From SG8-40 sp963792855 (GTDB taxonomy: Bacteria; Pseudomonadota; Gammaproteobacteria; Burkholderiales; Eutrophovitaceae): a stretch of 64,000 nucleotides of DNA. The stretch covers positions 186,001-250,000 of the forward strand of contig CAWBXZ010000006.1 of NCBI GenBank assembly GCA_963792855.1, written 5' to 3'. Of the stretch, positions 27,088 through 36,037 are shown piece by piece; position 1 is the first letter of the stretch; each line of letters starts with the position of its first letter. Under the pieces are notes generated by a model, which saw only the letters and a list, made by a program, of their open reading frames with translations, was not told the origin of the DNA and searched no databases. The position numbers and the translations under genes were made by a program.

Positions 27088-27741
27088 ATGGCAGACAACA
27101 TGGATCAATCCGGTGATGCTCAGCCGGGACACGCCGGGCGCCAATCCGGTACTCACGCGGTTGACAAGAGCAGGCGACGGACGCTGATAGCCTGGACCGG
27201 GGCAGCAGGCGCGGTGGCCGGTATCAGTGTAGCGACCCCCTTTGTGATGAGCATGTTCCCCAGTGCGCGCGCCCGTGCCGCCGGCGCACCGGTAGAGGTT
27301 GACCTCACCAAAGTAGAGCCGGGAATGATGATTACCGAAGAGTGGCGCGGCCAGCCGGTGTGGATCCTTCACCGCACTGACGACATGATAAAGAGGGTGC
27401 CCGAAACGGACGGCCTCGTGGCAGACCCCGATTCAAAACAGCCGATGCAGCCGGAATATGCCGGTAACGAGCTGCGTTCGATCAAGCCGGACTATCTCGT
27501 GTTGGTCGGTATTTGCACCCACCTGGGATGCTCGCCGTCGCCCAAACTGGAAGTCGGCGAAGGCAGCGGGCTGGGTGCTGCGTGGAGCGGCGGCTTCTTC
27601 TGCCCCTGCCACGGATCGAAATTCGACCTGGCCGGACGAGTGTTCAAGGGCGCGCCGGCGCCGTCGAACCTGAAGGTTCCGCCACACACTTATTTGTCGG
27701 ACACGCGATTGCTGATCGGCGAAGACAGCAAGGGGAGCTGA
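27088..27741 (+). CDS. petA: Ubiquinol-cytochrome c reductase, Rieske iron-sulfur subunit
   Basis: The Rieske subunit passes one electron from ubiquinol to cytochrome c1. The 217-residue product has a Tat-type N-terminus (KSRRRTLIAWTGAAGAVAG, with a membrane anchor) and the two cluster-binding motifs CTHLGCSP (about residue 147) and CPCHGSKFD (about 171) that hold the 2Fe-2S cluster by two Cys and two His. GTG 27076 is an alternative start four codons upstream. It is the first gene of petABC, 4 bases before petB. Confidence 0.97.
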   Translation: MADNMDQSGDAQPGHAGRQSGTHAVDKSRRRTLIAWTGAAGAVAGISVATPFVMSMFPSARARAAGAPVEVDLTKVEPGMMITEEWRGQPVWILHRTDDMIKRVPETDGLVADPDSKQPMQPEYAGNELRSIKPDYLVLVGICTHLGCSPSPKLEVGEGSGLGAAWSGGFFCPCHGSKFDLAGRVFKGAPAPSNLKVPPHTYLSDTRLLIGEDSKGS

Positions 27742-27745
27742 CCAG

Positions 27746-29017
27746 ATGGGCTTGTTGAATTCTTTGTTGAACTGGGTCGATGAGCGATTCCCGCTGACGT
27801 CGACGTGGAAGCAGCATCTCTCCGAGTACTACGCGCCGAAAAACTTCAACTTCTGGTACTTCTTCGGCGCGCTTTCGCTGCTCGTGCTTGTCATCCAGAT
27901 CGTGTCGGGAATATTCCTGACCATGCATTACAAGCCCGATGCGGAGCAGGCGTTCGCCTCGGTCGAGTACATCATGAGGGACGTCTCCTGGGGATGGTTG
28001 ATCCGTTACATCCACTCCACCGGGGCTTCGATGTTCTTTCTGGTGGTCTATCTGCACATGTTCCGGGCGCTTCTCTATGGCTCCTATCGCAAGCCGCGTG
28101 AATTGTTGTGGATTGTGGGAGTGCTGATCTACCTGTGCCTGATGGCCGAAGCATTTTTCGGTTACCTGCTCCCATGGGGGCAGATGTCCTACTGGGGCGC
28201 GCAGGTCATCGTCAATCTGTTTGCCGCGGTGCCTTTCATCGGTCCCGACCTGGCAGTCTGGATCCGCGGTGACTACGTAGTCTCCGATGCGACCCTGAAC
28301 CGCTTTTTTGCATTCCACGTGATCGCTGTGCCGCTCGCCTTGCTCGGCCTGGTTGCGGCCCACCTGGTTGCGCTGCACGAGGTTGGTTCGAATAATCCCG
28401 ACGGTATCGAAATCAAGAAAAAGAAGGATCCGAAAACCGGAATCCCCCTCGACGGAATTCCCTTCCATCCTTATTACACCGTCAAGGACATGTTCGGGGT
28501 AACGGTCTTCCTGGCGGTGTTCACGGCCATTGTCTTTTTCGCACCGGAAATGGGCGGATATTTTCTCGAACACAATAATTTTGTCCCTGCCGATCCGCTG
28601 AAGACGCCCGCGCATATCGCACCGGTGTGGTACTTCACGCCGTTCTACTCAATGCTGCGCGCGGTGCCGCCGATGTTGGGGTCGCAATTCCCCGGAGTGA
28701 TGGTGATGGGCGCTGCCGTCCTGATCATGTTCCTGCTGCCGTGGCTGGACCGCAGCCCGGTGAAATCGATTCGTTATCGTGGCGCGATCTACAAGTCTGC
28801 GTTGACGGTGTTCGTCGTCGTGTTCATTCTGCTTGGTTATCTCGGGACCGAGCCAACCAATGTCTGGGGCCAGTTCGGGTCGTGGCTGGGCAATGCGGAT
28901 CGGGCCACCGTGGTTGCCCGTATCGGCACGGTCGTTTATTTCCTGTTTTTTGTCCTGATGCCCTGGTACACGAGGATTGACAAGACCAGTCCCGAGCCGG
29001 AAAGGGTGACATCGTGA
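27746..29017 (+). CDS. petB: Ubiquinol-cytochrome c reductase, cytochrome b subunit
   Basis: Cytochrome b holds the Qo and Qi sites and both b haems of the bc1 complex. The 423-residue product has full length, with at least eight predicted membrane helices. It shows the haem-ligand region RYIHSTGASMFFLVVYLHMFR, the Qo-site segment GYLLPWGQMSYWGAQVI, FFAFHVIAVPLALLGLVAAH with the second pair of ligands, and the C-terminal domain with PVWYFTPFYSMLRA. The PEWY motif of many organisms appears here as PVWYF. It overlaps petC by four bases. Confidence 0.98.
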   Translation: MGLLNSLLNWVDERFPLTSTWKQHLSEYYAPKNFNFWYFFGALSLLVLVIQIVSGIFLTMHYKPDAEQAFASVEYIMRDVSWGWLIRYIHSTGASMFFLVVYLHMFRALLYGSYRKPRELLWIVGVLIYLCLMAEAFFGYLLPWGQMSYWGAQVIVNLFAAVPFIGPDLAVWIRGDYVVSDATLNRFFAFHVIAVPLALLGLVAAHLVALHEVGSNNPDGIEIKKKKDPKTGIPLDGIPFHPYYTVKDMFGVTVFLAVFTAIVFFAPEMGGYFLEHNNFVPADPLKTPAHIAPVWYFTPFYSMLRAVPPMLGSQFPGVMVMGAAVLIMFLLPWLDRSPVKSIRYRGAIYKSALTVFVVVFILLGYLGTEPTNVWGQFGSWLGNADRATVVARIGTVVYFLFFVLMPWYTRIDKTSPEPERVTS

Positions 29018-29736
29018 GAACCGTATTACTTCTAGCTTGCTTGCTCTTTCCTGCGATGGCCTCCGCGGCGGGGGGTGAAGTCAAACTGGATCGCGCAAAG
29101 ATCGACCTGCGGGATGCCGTGTCGATCCAGCGCGGTGCCCAGGTGTTTGTCAATTACTGCCAGGGCTGCCATTCGGCCTCCTACATGCGTTACAACAAGT
29201 TGCAGGATCTGGGGCTAAGTGAAGAACAGATCCTCGATAACCTGGTGTTTACCGGTGCCAAAATCGGTGAAACGATGACGATCGCCATGCGTGAGGAAGA
29301 TGGCAAGGCCTGGTTCGGTGTTGCACCGCCCGACCTGTCGGTAATAGCACGATCGCGTGGTGCCGACTGGCTGTATACCTATCTCAGGGGGTTTTACCGC
29401 GACGAGTCGGTTGCTACTGGCTGGAACAACGTGGTGTTTCCCAATGCCGCGATGCCGCACGTGCTGTGGAAGCTGCAGGGCATTCAGCGATTGCATACGG
29501 AAGCCGCGGACAATCACGGTAAGGCGCACAGCAAACTGGTCCTTGAAACGGCGGGAACGATGAGCGTGCCGGCGTACAACAACATGATTCGGGATTTGGT
29601 GAGTTACCTCGCGTACATGGCTGAGCCGGCAAGCGTGAAAAGAGAGCGAATCGGCATCATCGTGCTGATGTTTCTGGGCTTGATGGCGGTCCTTACCTGG
29701 CTGCTCAAGCGCGAATTCTGGAAAGACGTGCACTAG
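29014..29736 (+). CDS. petC: Ubiquinol-cytochrome c reductase, cytochrome c1 subunit
   Basis: Cytochrome c1 accepts the electron from the Rieske protein and passes it to a soluble cytochrome c. The 240-residue product has a signal peptide (residues 1-18, MASA-AG), the haem motif YCQGCHS (about 47-53), a distal Met region in FPNAAMPHVLW and a C-terminal membrane anchor (IGIIVLMFLGLMAVLTWLL). The start is GTG at 29014, overlapping the petB stop as GTGA. Confidence 0.97.
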   Translation: MRTVLLLACLLFPAMASAAGGEVKLDRAKIDLRDAVSIQRGAQVFVNYCQGCHSASYMRYNKLQDLGLSEEQILDNLVFTGAKIGETMTIAMREEDGKAWFGVAPPDLSVIARSRGADWLYTYLRGFYRDESVATGWNNVVFPNAAMPHVLWKLQGIQRLHTEAADNHGKAHSKLVLETAGTMSVPAYNNMIRDLVSYLAYMAEPASVKRERIGIIVLMFLGLMAVLTWLLKREFWKDVH

Positions 29737-29756
29737 CAAAGAACGGACAAGCCGCC

Positions 29757-30356
29757 ATGATGACACTTTACTCGGGCACTACCTGCCCATTCAGCCAGCG
29801 TTGCAGGATCGTCCTGTACGAAAAAGGAATGGATTTCCAGATCATCGATGTTGATCTGTACAACAAGCCGGAAGATCTGGCTGTGATGAATCCATACAAC
29901 CGCACACCGGTGCTGGTCGAGCGCGATTTGATTCTTTATGAATCCAACATCATCAACGAATACATCGACGACCGGTTTCCGCATCCGCAGTTGATGCCTG
30001 CCGACCCGGTGATGCGGGCGCGAGCCAGACTGTTCCTGTTCCGTTTCGAAAACGAACTGTTTTCCAATATCGACGCGATTGAAGGGGGAACGCAAAAACA
30101 GGCGGACAAGGCACGCATCGCCATTCGCGATAACCTCACCCAGATTTCGCCGGTATTCGTCAAGCAGAAGTACATGCTTGGCGATGAGTTTTCCATGCTC
30201 GATGTGGCTGTCGCACCGTTATTGTGGCGGCTCGACTATTACGGGATTCAGTTGCCGAAGCAACTTGCGCCGCTGATGAAATACGCAGAGAGGCTGTTCA
30301 GCAGGCCGGCGTATATCGAAGCGCTGACCCCCTCCGAGAAGGTGATGCGCAAGTGA
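29757..30356 (+). CDS. sspA: Stringent starvation protein A
   Basis: SspA is an RNA-polymerase-associated protein with a GST fold. It alters transcription in stationary phase and acid stress in enterobacteria. The 199-residue product has the typical start MMTLYSGTTCPFSQRCRIVL, then DLYNKPEDLAVMNPYNRTPVLVERDLILYESNIINEY-like sequence split across the thioredoxin fold, and a helical C-terminal domain. It follows petC by 20 bases, the conserved betaproteobacterial petABC-sspAB order, and overlaps sspB. Confidence 0.95.
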   Translation: MMTLYSGTTCPFSQRCRIVLYEKGMDFQIIDVDLYNKPEDLAVMNPYNRTPVLVERDLILYESNIINEYIDDRFPHPQLMPADPVMRARARLFLFRFENELFSNIDAIEGGTQKQADKARIAIRDNLTQISPVFVKQKYMLGDEFSMLDVAVAPLLWRLDYYGIQLPKQLAPLMKYAERLFSRPAYIEALTPSEKVMRK

Positions 30357-30787
30357 CCGACAACCTGCCGACCACGCCATATCTCATTCGTGCGATTTAC
30401 GAGTGGTGCTGTGATGGCGGGCAGAGTCCGTACATTGCGGTCGTGGTGGACGAGAATACGCGCGTGCCGATGGAGTACGTCAAGGACGGCGAGATCGTCT
30501 TGAACATCAGCCCTGACGCAACTCGCAATCTCAAGATCGACAATGATTTGATTCGCTTCTCAGCCCGGTTTGGCGGCGTATCGCAGGAAGTTTCGGTTCC
30601 AGTCGGCGCGGTAAAGGGCATTTTTGCCAGAGAGTCGGGACAGGGGCTGGCATTTCAGATCGCGCCACCCGTTGCAGCGGACGGCGGGTCCGGCGAACAG
30701 GAACCGGCGCCGCAAGTAGGAGGTGACACGGTGCCGGCGCCCACGGATTCATCACGCGGCCGCGCGAGGCTGCAAATAGTGAAGTAG
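30353..30787 (+). CDS. sspB: ClpXP protease specificity-enhancing factor SspB
   Basis: SspB tethers ssrA-tagged proteins to ClpXP. The 144-residue product starts at GTG 30353 (VTDNLPTTPYLIRAIYEWC), overlapping the sspA TGA. The substrate-binding domain spans about residues 5-110 (YIAVVVDEN, VPMEYVKDGEIVLNIS, FSARFGGVSQEVSVPVGAVKGIFARE). A variable linker ends in RARLQIVK, which resembles the ClpX-binding tail of SspB proteins. Confidence 0.95.
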   Translation: MTDNLPTTPYLIRAIYEWCCDGGQSPYIAVVVDENTRVPMEYVKDGEIVLNISPDATRNLKIDNDLIRFSARFGGVSQEVSVPVGAVKGIFARESGQGLAFQIAPPVAADGGSGEQEPAPQVGGDTVPAPTDSSRGRARLQIVK

Positions 30788-30827
30788 TGTTTGCCGGGCA
30801 ACGTGCTGAACATATAATCCCGGCCAG

Positions 30828-30903
<76 letters not shown>

Positions 30904-30929
30904 TCCCAGAATGAGGGTACCGAATTTCC

Positions 30930-31295
30930 ATGCCTAAACATCGAATTTTCGTACTCCGGATTTTCGTCGCACTGTTCTCGTCAGCGAGTTTCTTCCTGGC
31001 ATCCTCTGTCACGCTGGCTCAGGACGCGACGACGTTCGAGCAGGCGCAAACGCGAACGGCGTTTGCGCGAAAACAGATGCAGTCGAAGAAGCGTGAACTC
31101 GAAGATGCGCAAGCTCGCGAAGAGTCGACCCTGCGCGAGGCGCAAAATTTGAAAAAACGCTATGAACAGGCGCTGCAAGAAGCTGAAAGCGCAACACAGG
31201 CTCGGTCGCAAGCCGAGGAACAATATGAGCAGGCGCGTCAGCGCTGGTCCGAGGAATCCGAGCGGTTGATGCAGATATACAAAAACCGCGAATAA
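30930..31295 (+). CDS. Secreted coiled-coil protein of unknown function
   Basis: A 121-residue protein I do not recognise. The N-terminus (MPKHRIFVLRIFVALFSSAS, then FFLASSVTLAQD) is a signal peptide with probable cleavage after TLA. The mature part (about residues 33-121) is almost entirely charged and helical, rich in Glu, Gln, Arg and Ala with heptad-like spacing (KRELEDAQAREESTLREAQ). It should form a periplasmic coiled coil of about 90 residues. It lies between tRNA-Thr and sucC. Confidence 0.75.
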   Translation: MPKHRIFVLRIFVALFSSASFFLASSVTLAQDATTFEQAQTRTAFARKQMQSKKRELEDAQAREESTLREAQNLKKRYEQALQEAESATQARSQAEEQYEQARQRWSEESERLMQIYKNRE

Positions 31296-31343
31296 TCCGT
31301 CACGTTTCTTCGACGGACTCTTACACCGGCAGGTCCACAAAAA

Positions 31344-32513
31344 ATGAAAATTCACGAATATCAGGCGAAGGAATTGCTGCGCGGATTTGGTGTCATTACG
31401 CCGCGAGGCGTTCCGTGCTTTTCTGCCGAGGAGGCGGTGAAAGCGGCCAGCGATCTTGGTGGTTCGGTATGGGTCGTCAAAGCGCAGATACATGCCGGCG
31501 GACGCGGCAAGGGGGGCGGTGTCAAGATCGCGAAGTCGATGGACGAGGTTCGCGCACTGTCCTCCGGAATTCTGGGCATGCAGCTCAAGACGCATCAGAC
31601 AGGGCCCGAAGGCCAGAAAGTCAGGCGCCTGCTGATAGAGGAAGGCGCCGACATCGACAAGGAACTCTACGTCGGAATCGTCGTTGACCGTGCGACCCAG
31701 AAAGTCTGTGTAATGGCGTCTTCCGAAGGTGGCATGGATATCGAAGAGGTCGCGGCGAACACGCCAGAACGGATTCACAAGATATTTGTGGATCCCGCCA
31801 CCGGGTTGACCGGCGAGGAGGCTGCGGCCCTGTCAGAGAAGATCGGTGTTCCTGAATCGTCACAGTCAAAAAGCGTGGCCATGTTGCAGTCGCTTTATCG
31901 CGCGTTCGTCGAGACCGATGCTTCGCTCGCGGAGATAAATCCCCTGATACTTACTGCCGATGGCAATGTCGTTGCGCTGGACGCGAAGATGAATTTCGAC
32001 GAGAACGCGCTGTTTCGCCACCCTGAAATTGTCGCTCTGCGAGATCTGGACGAAGAAGATCCGGTTGAAGTCGAAGCATCCAAACACGACTTGTCCTACA
32101 TATCCCTCGACGGCAATATCGGCTGCCTGGTTAACGGTGCAGGATTGGCGATGGCGACGATGGACACGATCAAGCTGTTCGGAGGCGAGCCGGCGAACTT
32201 CCTCGACGTTGGCGGTGGCGCGACGACGGAAAAGGTGACCGAGGCATTCAAGCTGATGCTGCGCAACCCGGGCCTGAAAGCGATACTGGTGAACATTTTT
32301 GGCGGCATCATGCGATGCGATGTCATCGCGGAGGGAGTGGTCGAGGCGGCAAAACAGGTGCAACTCGGAGTACCGCTGGTGGTAAGGATGAAGGGTACGA
32401 ACGAAGAGATAGGGCGGCGGATACTTGCGGAATCGGGCTTGCCGATCATCTCCGCGGACAACATGGGCGATGCGGCGCAGCGAGTCGTTGCGGCGACGAA
32501 AGGCAAGAGCTGA
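31344..32513 (+). CDS. sucC: Succinyl-CoA synthetase, beta subunit
   Basis: SucC forms the ATP-grasp and succinate-binding half of the TCA-cycle enzyme that makes ATP (or GTP) from succinyl-CoA. The 389-residue product has the standard start [17 protein letters not shown], the ATP-grasp core [26 protein letters not shown] and the phosphate/CoA region [16 protein letters not shown]. Its TGA overlaps the sucD ATG by one base. Confidence 0.98.
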   Translation: MKIHEYQAKELLRGFGVITPRGVPCFSAEEAVKAASDLGGSVWVVKAQIHAGGRGKGGGVKIAKSMDEVRALSSGILGMQLKTHQTGPEGQKVRRLLIEEGADIDKELYVGIVVDRATQKVCVMASSEGGMDIEEVAANTPERIHKIFVDPATGLTGEEAAALSEKIGVPESSQSKSVAMLQSLYRAFVETDASLAEINPLILTADGNVVALDAKMNFDENALFRHPEIVALRDLDEEDPVEVEASKHDLSYISLDGNIGCLVNGAGLAMATMDTIKLFGGEPANFLDVGGGATTEKVTEAFKLMLRNPGLKAILVNIFGGIMRCDVIAEGVVEAAKQVQLGVPLVVRMKGTNEEIGRRILAESGLPIISADNMGDAAQRVVAATKGKS

Positions 32514-33397
32514 TGTCTATCCTGATCGACAAGAACACCAGGGTCATCACCCAGGGCATCACCGGAAAGACCGGACAATTTCATACCCGCGCTTGCCGCG
32601 AGTATGCCAATGGCGCCCAGTGTTACGTTGCGGGTGTCAACCCGCGCAAAGCAGGCCAGGACTTCGAGGGGATTCCGATCTATGGGTCCGTGCGCGAGGC
32701 AAAGCAGGCAACCGGCGCCAATGTATCGGTGATTTACGTGCCGCCTGCCGGCGCCGCGGCGGCAATCTGGGAGGCAGCGGAAGCCGAACTCGACCTCGCC
32801 ATCTGCATTACTGAAGGCATTCCCGTGCGCGACATGATCGAAGTCCGCGACAAGATGCGCAAGCGCAACAGCAAGACCGTCTTGCTTGGACCGAATTGCC
32901 CCGGTGTCATTACCCCCGATGAACTGAAAATCGGCATCATGCCCGGACACATCCACCGCAAGGGCAGAATTGGCGTCGTTTCGCGTTCCGGGACGCTGAC
33001 TTACGAGGCGGTCGCGCAATTGACGGAACTTGGTTTGGGGCAGAGCACGGCGGTCGGCATCGGCGGTGATCCGGTCAACGGTTTGAAACATCTCGATGTG
33101 TTGAAGCTGTTCAATGAAGATCCGGACACGGATGCTGTGGTCATGATTGGCGAAATCGGCGGTACCGACGAAGAGACGGCAGCGTTGTGGGCAAAAGAGA
33201 ACATGGCCAAGCCCGTCGTGGGTTTCATCGCCGGCGTCACGGCGCCGGCCGGCAAGAGGATGGGGCATGCCGGAGCGATTATTTCCGGCGGTAAAGGGAC
33301 CGCTGCCGAGAAACTGGCGGTGATGGAAGCGTGCGGCATTCGTGTCACGCGCGATCCATCCCAGATGGGAAAACTGCTCAAGTCGGTTCTGAAATAA
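32513..33397 (+). CDS. sucD: Succinyl-CoA synthetase, alpha subunit
   Basis: SucD binds CoA and carries the phosphohistidine intermediate. The 294-residue product starts [18 protein letters not shown] and contains [10 protein letters not shown] and the active-site His region [18 protein letters not shown] (His about 247). The frame is open upstream to 32315, but ATG 32513 gives the canonical N-terminus. Confidence 0.98.
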   Translation: MSILIDKNTRVITQGITGKTGQFHTRACREYANGAQCYVAGVNPRKAGQDFEGIPIYGSVREAKQATGANVSVIYVPPAGAAAAIWEAAEAELDLAICITEGIPVRDMIEVRDKMRKRNSKTVLLGPNCPGVITPDELKIGIMPGHIHRKGRIGVVSRSGTLTYEAVAQLTELGLGQSTAVGIGGDPVNGLKHLDVLKLFNEDPDTDAVVMIGEIGGTDEETAALWAKENMAKPVVGFIAGVTAPAGKRMGHAGAIISGGKGTAAEKLAVMEACGIRVTRDPSQMGKLLKSVLK

Positions 33398-33412
33398 GGC
33401 ATACACCCGGGT

Positions 33413-33429
33413 CCGGTGCCTGGCACCGG
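33413..33429. terminator. Possible hairpin after sucCD
   Basis: A perfect palindrome, ccggtgcc (33413-33420) / ggcaccgg (33422-33429), lies 16 bases after the sucD stop. It lacks a T-run, so it could only act as a weak or factor-assisted terminator or an mRNA 3' stabiliser. Confidence 0.4.
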
Positions 33430-33497
33430 GCCACTCGAAAATGATCAGGTAATGACCACATAAGTCATCGGCCTGCCTGCCTCAGGGCGGGCGGCGG

Positions 33498-34268
33498 GTG
33501 ACGTTCCGTGCAGTGCATACACCGCTTACACTCGATCCGCTCAATCCCCAGTTCTGGGTGGCCGTACTCCAGATCGTCGTCATCGACATTCTTCTGTCCG
33601 GAGACAACGCAGTGGTCATTGCGCTGGCATGCCGCAATCTTCCCCCGCAACAGCGTCGCCTGGGCATTTTCTGGGGAGTGGGGGGTGCCATCGGACTGCG
33701 GGTCGTTCTGACCTTCTTCGCGGTGACGTTGCTCACGCTCAGCTACGTCAAACTCGTCGGCGGTGCCCTGTTGATGTGGATCGGGATCAAACTCGTGTTG
33801 CCGCAGCCCGAGGACGGCGGGCACGAGATCAAGGCTGCGGGCAATCTCTTCGCGGCCATACGCACCATCATCGTTGCCGACTTCGTGATGAGCCTCGATA
33901 ACGTGATAGCGGTCGCCGCGGCTGCGAGGGATAGTGTGTTCCTGCTGGTCTTTGGCCTGGCCTTGTCGATTCCGTTGATGGTCTGGGCCAGTCAGTTGAT
34001 ACTGCGCCTGATGGATCGTTTCCCGATGATCATAGTCGGTGGGGGAGCGCTGCTTGGATGGATCGCCCTTTCGATGGCAATCGCCGATCCGGTAGTCAAG
34101 CCGGCGCTGGAACCGTTTCAACACTGGTTGTCGTGGGCTGCGCCGTTGCTTGGTGCGTTGATCGTTATTGCCACTGGTTGGCTGGCAGCAGCGCGCAAAC
34201 CGGCACCCGCCAGAAAAATTATTGACCTGGCGGCGGGCGACGATTCGGAGGGAGATAAGCATGCCTAG
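33498..34268 (+). CDS. TerC-family integral membrane protein (YjbE-like)
   Basis: A 256-residue polytopic membrane protein with about seven helices. The TerC signatures are LLSGDNAVVIALACR (about residues 33-47) and MSLDNVIAVAAAA (about 131-143), each with the conserved acidic/Asn pair implicated in metal ion export. Some relatives export Mn2+ to metallate secreted enzymes. The start is GTG 33498. The 3' end overlaps the following uspA gene by 8 bases, suggesting coupling. No yybP-ykoY manganese riboswitch was found in the 100-base leader. Confidence 0.85.
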   Translation: MTFRAVHTPLTLDPLNPQFWVAVLQIVVIDILLSGDNAVVIALACRNLPPQQRRLGIFWGVGGAIGLRVVLTFFAVTLLTLSYVKLVGGALLMWIGIKLVLPQPEDGGHEIKAAGNLFAAIRTIIVADFVMSLDNVIAVAAAARDSVFLLVFGLALSIPLMVWASQLILRLMDRFPMIIVGGGALLGWIALSMAIADPVVKPALEPFQHWLSWAAPLLGALIVIATGWLAAARKPAPARKIIDLAAGDDSEGDKHA

Positions 34269-34689
34269 TGTATTGTTACTCGTGGACGGTTCGGAAAATG
34301 CGTTGCGGGCGGTACGCGATTTTGTCGACAAGCGGGACTGGTATCGGCAGCCGGTCGATTTGCATTTACTCAATGTCCAGCTGCCGATTGCCTCGGGATT
34401 GGTCAAATCGTTCATTTCGAAAAAGCAGCTTGACGATTATTACCGGGAAGAAGGATTGGCCGCTTTGAAGCAGGCGCGAACGTTACTCGACGAAGCGGGT
34501 GTGCCTTATAGTCACCACATCGGGGTTGGCGAACTCGCGGTCACCATTCTCGATTACCTGATTGACAAGAAAACTGATTTGCTCGTCATGGGCACGCATG
34601 GACGCGGCGCCGTCAAGGGCGCGATTCTGGGTTCAGTCGCGACTCGAATGCTGCACCAGGCGAATGTTCCGGTGCTGCTGGTCAGTTAG
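34261..34689 (+). CDS. Universal stress protein A family
   Basis: A 142-residue single-domain UspA protein. It starts MPSVLLLVDGSENALRAVRD (Walker-like loop with the Asp) and ends with the ATP-binding motif GTHGRGAVKGAILGSVATRML, of the G-x2-G-x9-G-S type, then the VPVLLV strand. The motif suggests an ATP-binding Usp. ATG 34261 has a strong GGAGGGAG ribosome binding site and overlaps the TerC-like gene. Confidence 0.9.
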   Translation: MPSVLLLVDGSENALRAVRDFVDKRDWYRQPVDLHLLNVQLPIASGLVKSFISKKQLDDYYREEGLAALKQARTLLDEAGVPYSHHIGVGELAVTILDYLIDKKTDLLVMGTHGRGAVKGAILGSVATRMLHQANVPVLLVS

Positions 34690-34718
34690 CCTGATTGTTC
34701 CGAAGTCACTTGGGCCGA

Positions 34719-34907
34719 TCAGTTATTGCGTCGATCAATGTCGGCATCGATCAGGTTCGCCAGGCAGCGCGGACACAGGCATGAACTACCCGCTTCTGCG
34801 CTGACGACAGCCGGAAAATCGGTCGCGCACCAGCAAGGGGTGCAGTCGTTCAATCCGCAATGAAACCTGGCGCCGCATTGCTCGCAATGCTGGTTGTCGG
34901 GGGACAC
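34719..34907 (-). CDS. Small cysteine-rich CWC-type protein
   Basis: A putative 62-residue protein whose Cys pattern is CEQCG, CG, C, CWC and CLCPRC, matching the cysteine-rich CWC family of tiny metal-binding-like proteins of unknown function. The frame is open to 35051; the GTG at 34907 (VSPDNQHCEQCG) has GGGGAA just upstream and puts the first Cys near the N-terminus, as in relatives. It lies between uspA (convergent) and the alcohol dehydrogenase (divergent). Confidence 0.65.
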   Translation of the reverse strand: MSPDNQHCEQCGARFHCGLNDCTPCWCATDFPAVVSAEAGSSCLCPRCLANLIDADIDRRNN

Positions 34908-35053
34908 TTCCCCGGCGTTCGTCGAGAGATTTGCGTTCGTTCCCAAGCCTGCTCCTTGTATTTGCTGCGAATCGGTACCCGGTGCGAGAGAGTGTATCGT
35001 TAGACGTGAGTCGTCGTTCTGAATTCGTGACGAAACGCAATCGGAGAGCAAGC

Positions 35054-36037
35054 ATGCGCGCGATGCAGTTGTCTGGCGAAGCAGGTGAATTGACCCAGTC
35101 CGAGGTCCCCGTCGCCGAGCCCGGGCGCGGCCAGATCCGGATCAAGGTCAAAGCCTGTGGTGTATGCCGCACGGACTTGCACGTGGTGGACCGGGAGTTA
35201 CGGGGCGGCAAGCTTCCGATCGTGCCAGGTCACGAAATAGTAGGGACTGTTGATGCCGTCGGCAGCGAAGTCAGGACGGTTTTACTCGGGCAGAGGGTCG
35301 GGGTGCCGTGGCTGGGCTGGACTTGCGGCCACTGCGAATATTGCCTCACTGGCCGTGAGAACCTGTGCGATCGCGCCCGTTTCACCGGATTCGACATCGA
35401 CGGCGGCTACGCCGAGTTCGTCGTGGCTGATGCGCGCTTCTGTTTTCCGTTGCCCGATGAATTTGACGATATGCATGCCGCGCCACTCTTGTGTGCCGGC
35501 CTGATCGGTTACCGCTCGCTGGTCAAGACAGGTGACGCGAGGCGGATAGGTATTTACGGCTTCGGTGCAGCGGCACACATCGTTGCGCAACTTGCCGTTT
35601 ATCAGCAACGTCAGGTATACGCGTTTACCCGTCCGGGCGATCGGGCGGCACAGGCCTTTGCGATGGAACTGGGGGCGATCTGGGCCGGTGACTCCACCGA
35701 CGCGCCGCCGACACCATTGGAAGCCGCGATCATTTTTGCGCCAGTTGGGGATCTGGTCCCCATTGCCTTAAGGGCCGTCGCAAAGGGCGGGCGGGTGGTT
35801 TGCGCCGGGATTCATATGAGCGACATTCCGTCGTTTCCGTACCGCATACTGTGGGGAGAAAGACAGGTGGTCTCGGTTGCCAATCTCACGCGCAGCGACG
35901 GCGAAGAGTTTCTTGCACTTGCCGCGCGCGCCAGGATACGAACGCAGATCGAGTCGCTTCCGCTCTCCGCCGCCAACCAGGCGCTGGCGCGTCTGAGGCA
36001 GGGCGATGTCAAAGGTGCTTTTGTGCTCTGTCCCTAG
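35054..36037 (+). CDS. Zinc-dependent alcohol dehydrogenase
   Basis: A 327-residue MDR-superfamily dehydrogenase. The catalytic zinc ligands appear in CGVCRTDLH and GHE; the structural zinc site is the four-Cys run TCGHCEYCLTGRENLC (about residues 92-107). The Rossmann loop is GIYGFGAAAHIVAQ. Substrate is unknown; relatives act on primary alcohols and aldehydes. ATG 35054 fits the family start, though the frame is open from 34931. The 3' end overlaps the convergent kinase 2 gene by four bases. Confidence 0.9.
   Translation: MRAMQLSGEAGELTQSEVPVAEPGRGQIRIKVKACGVCRTDLHVVDRELRGGKLPIVPGHEIVGTVDAVGSEVRTVLLGQRVGVPWLGWTCGHCEYCLTGRENLCDRARFTGFDIDGGYAEFVVADARFCFPLPDEFDDMHAAPLLCAGLIGYRSLVKTGDARRIGIYGFGAAAHIVAQLAVYQQRQVYAFTRPGDRAAQAFAMELGAIWAGDSTDAPPTPLEAAIIFAPVGDLVPIALRAVAKGGRVVCAGIHMSDIPSFPYRILWGERQVVSVANLTRSDGEEFLALAARARIRTQIESLPLSAANQALARLRQGDVKGAFVLCP

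Noticed and set aside
33398..33497. yybP-ykoY manganese riboswitch upstream of the TerC-family gene
   Set aside because: The leader is only 100 bases and lacks the conserved internal-loop sequences; only a short palindrome near sucD was found.
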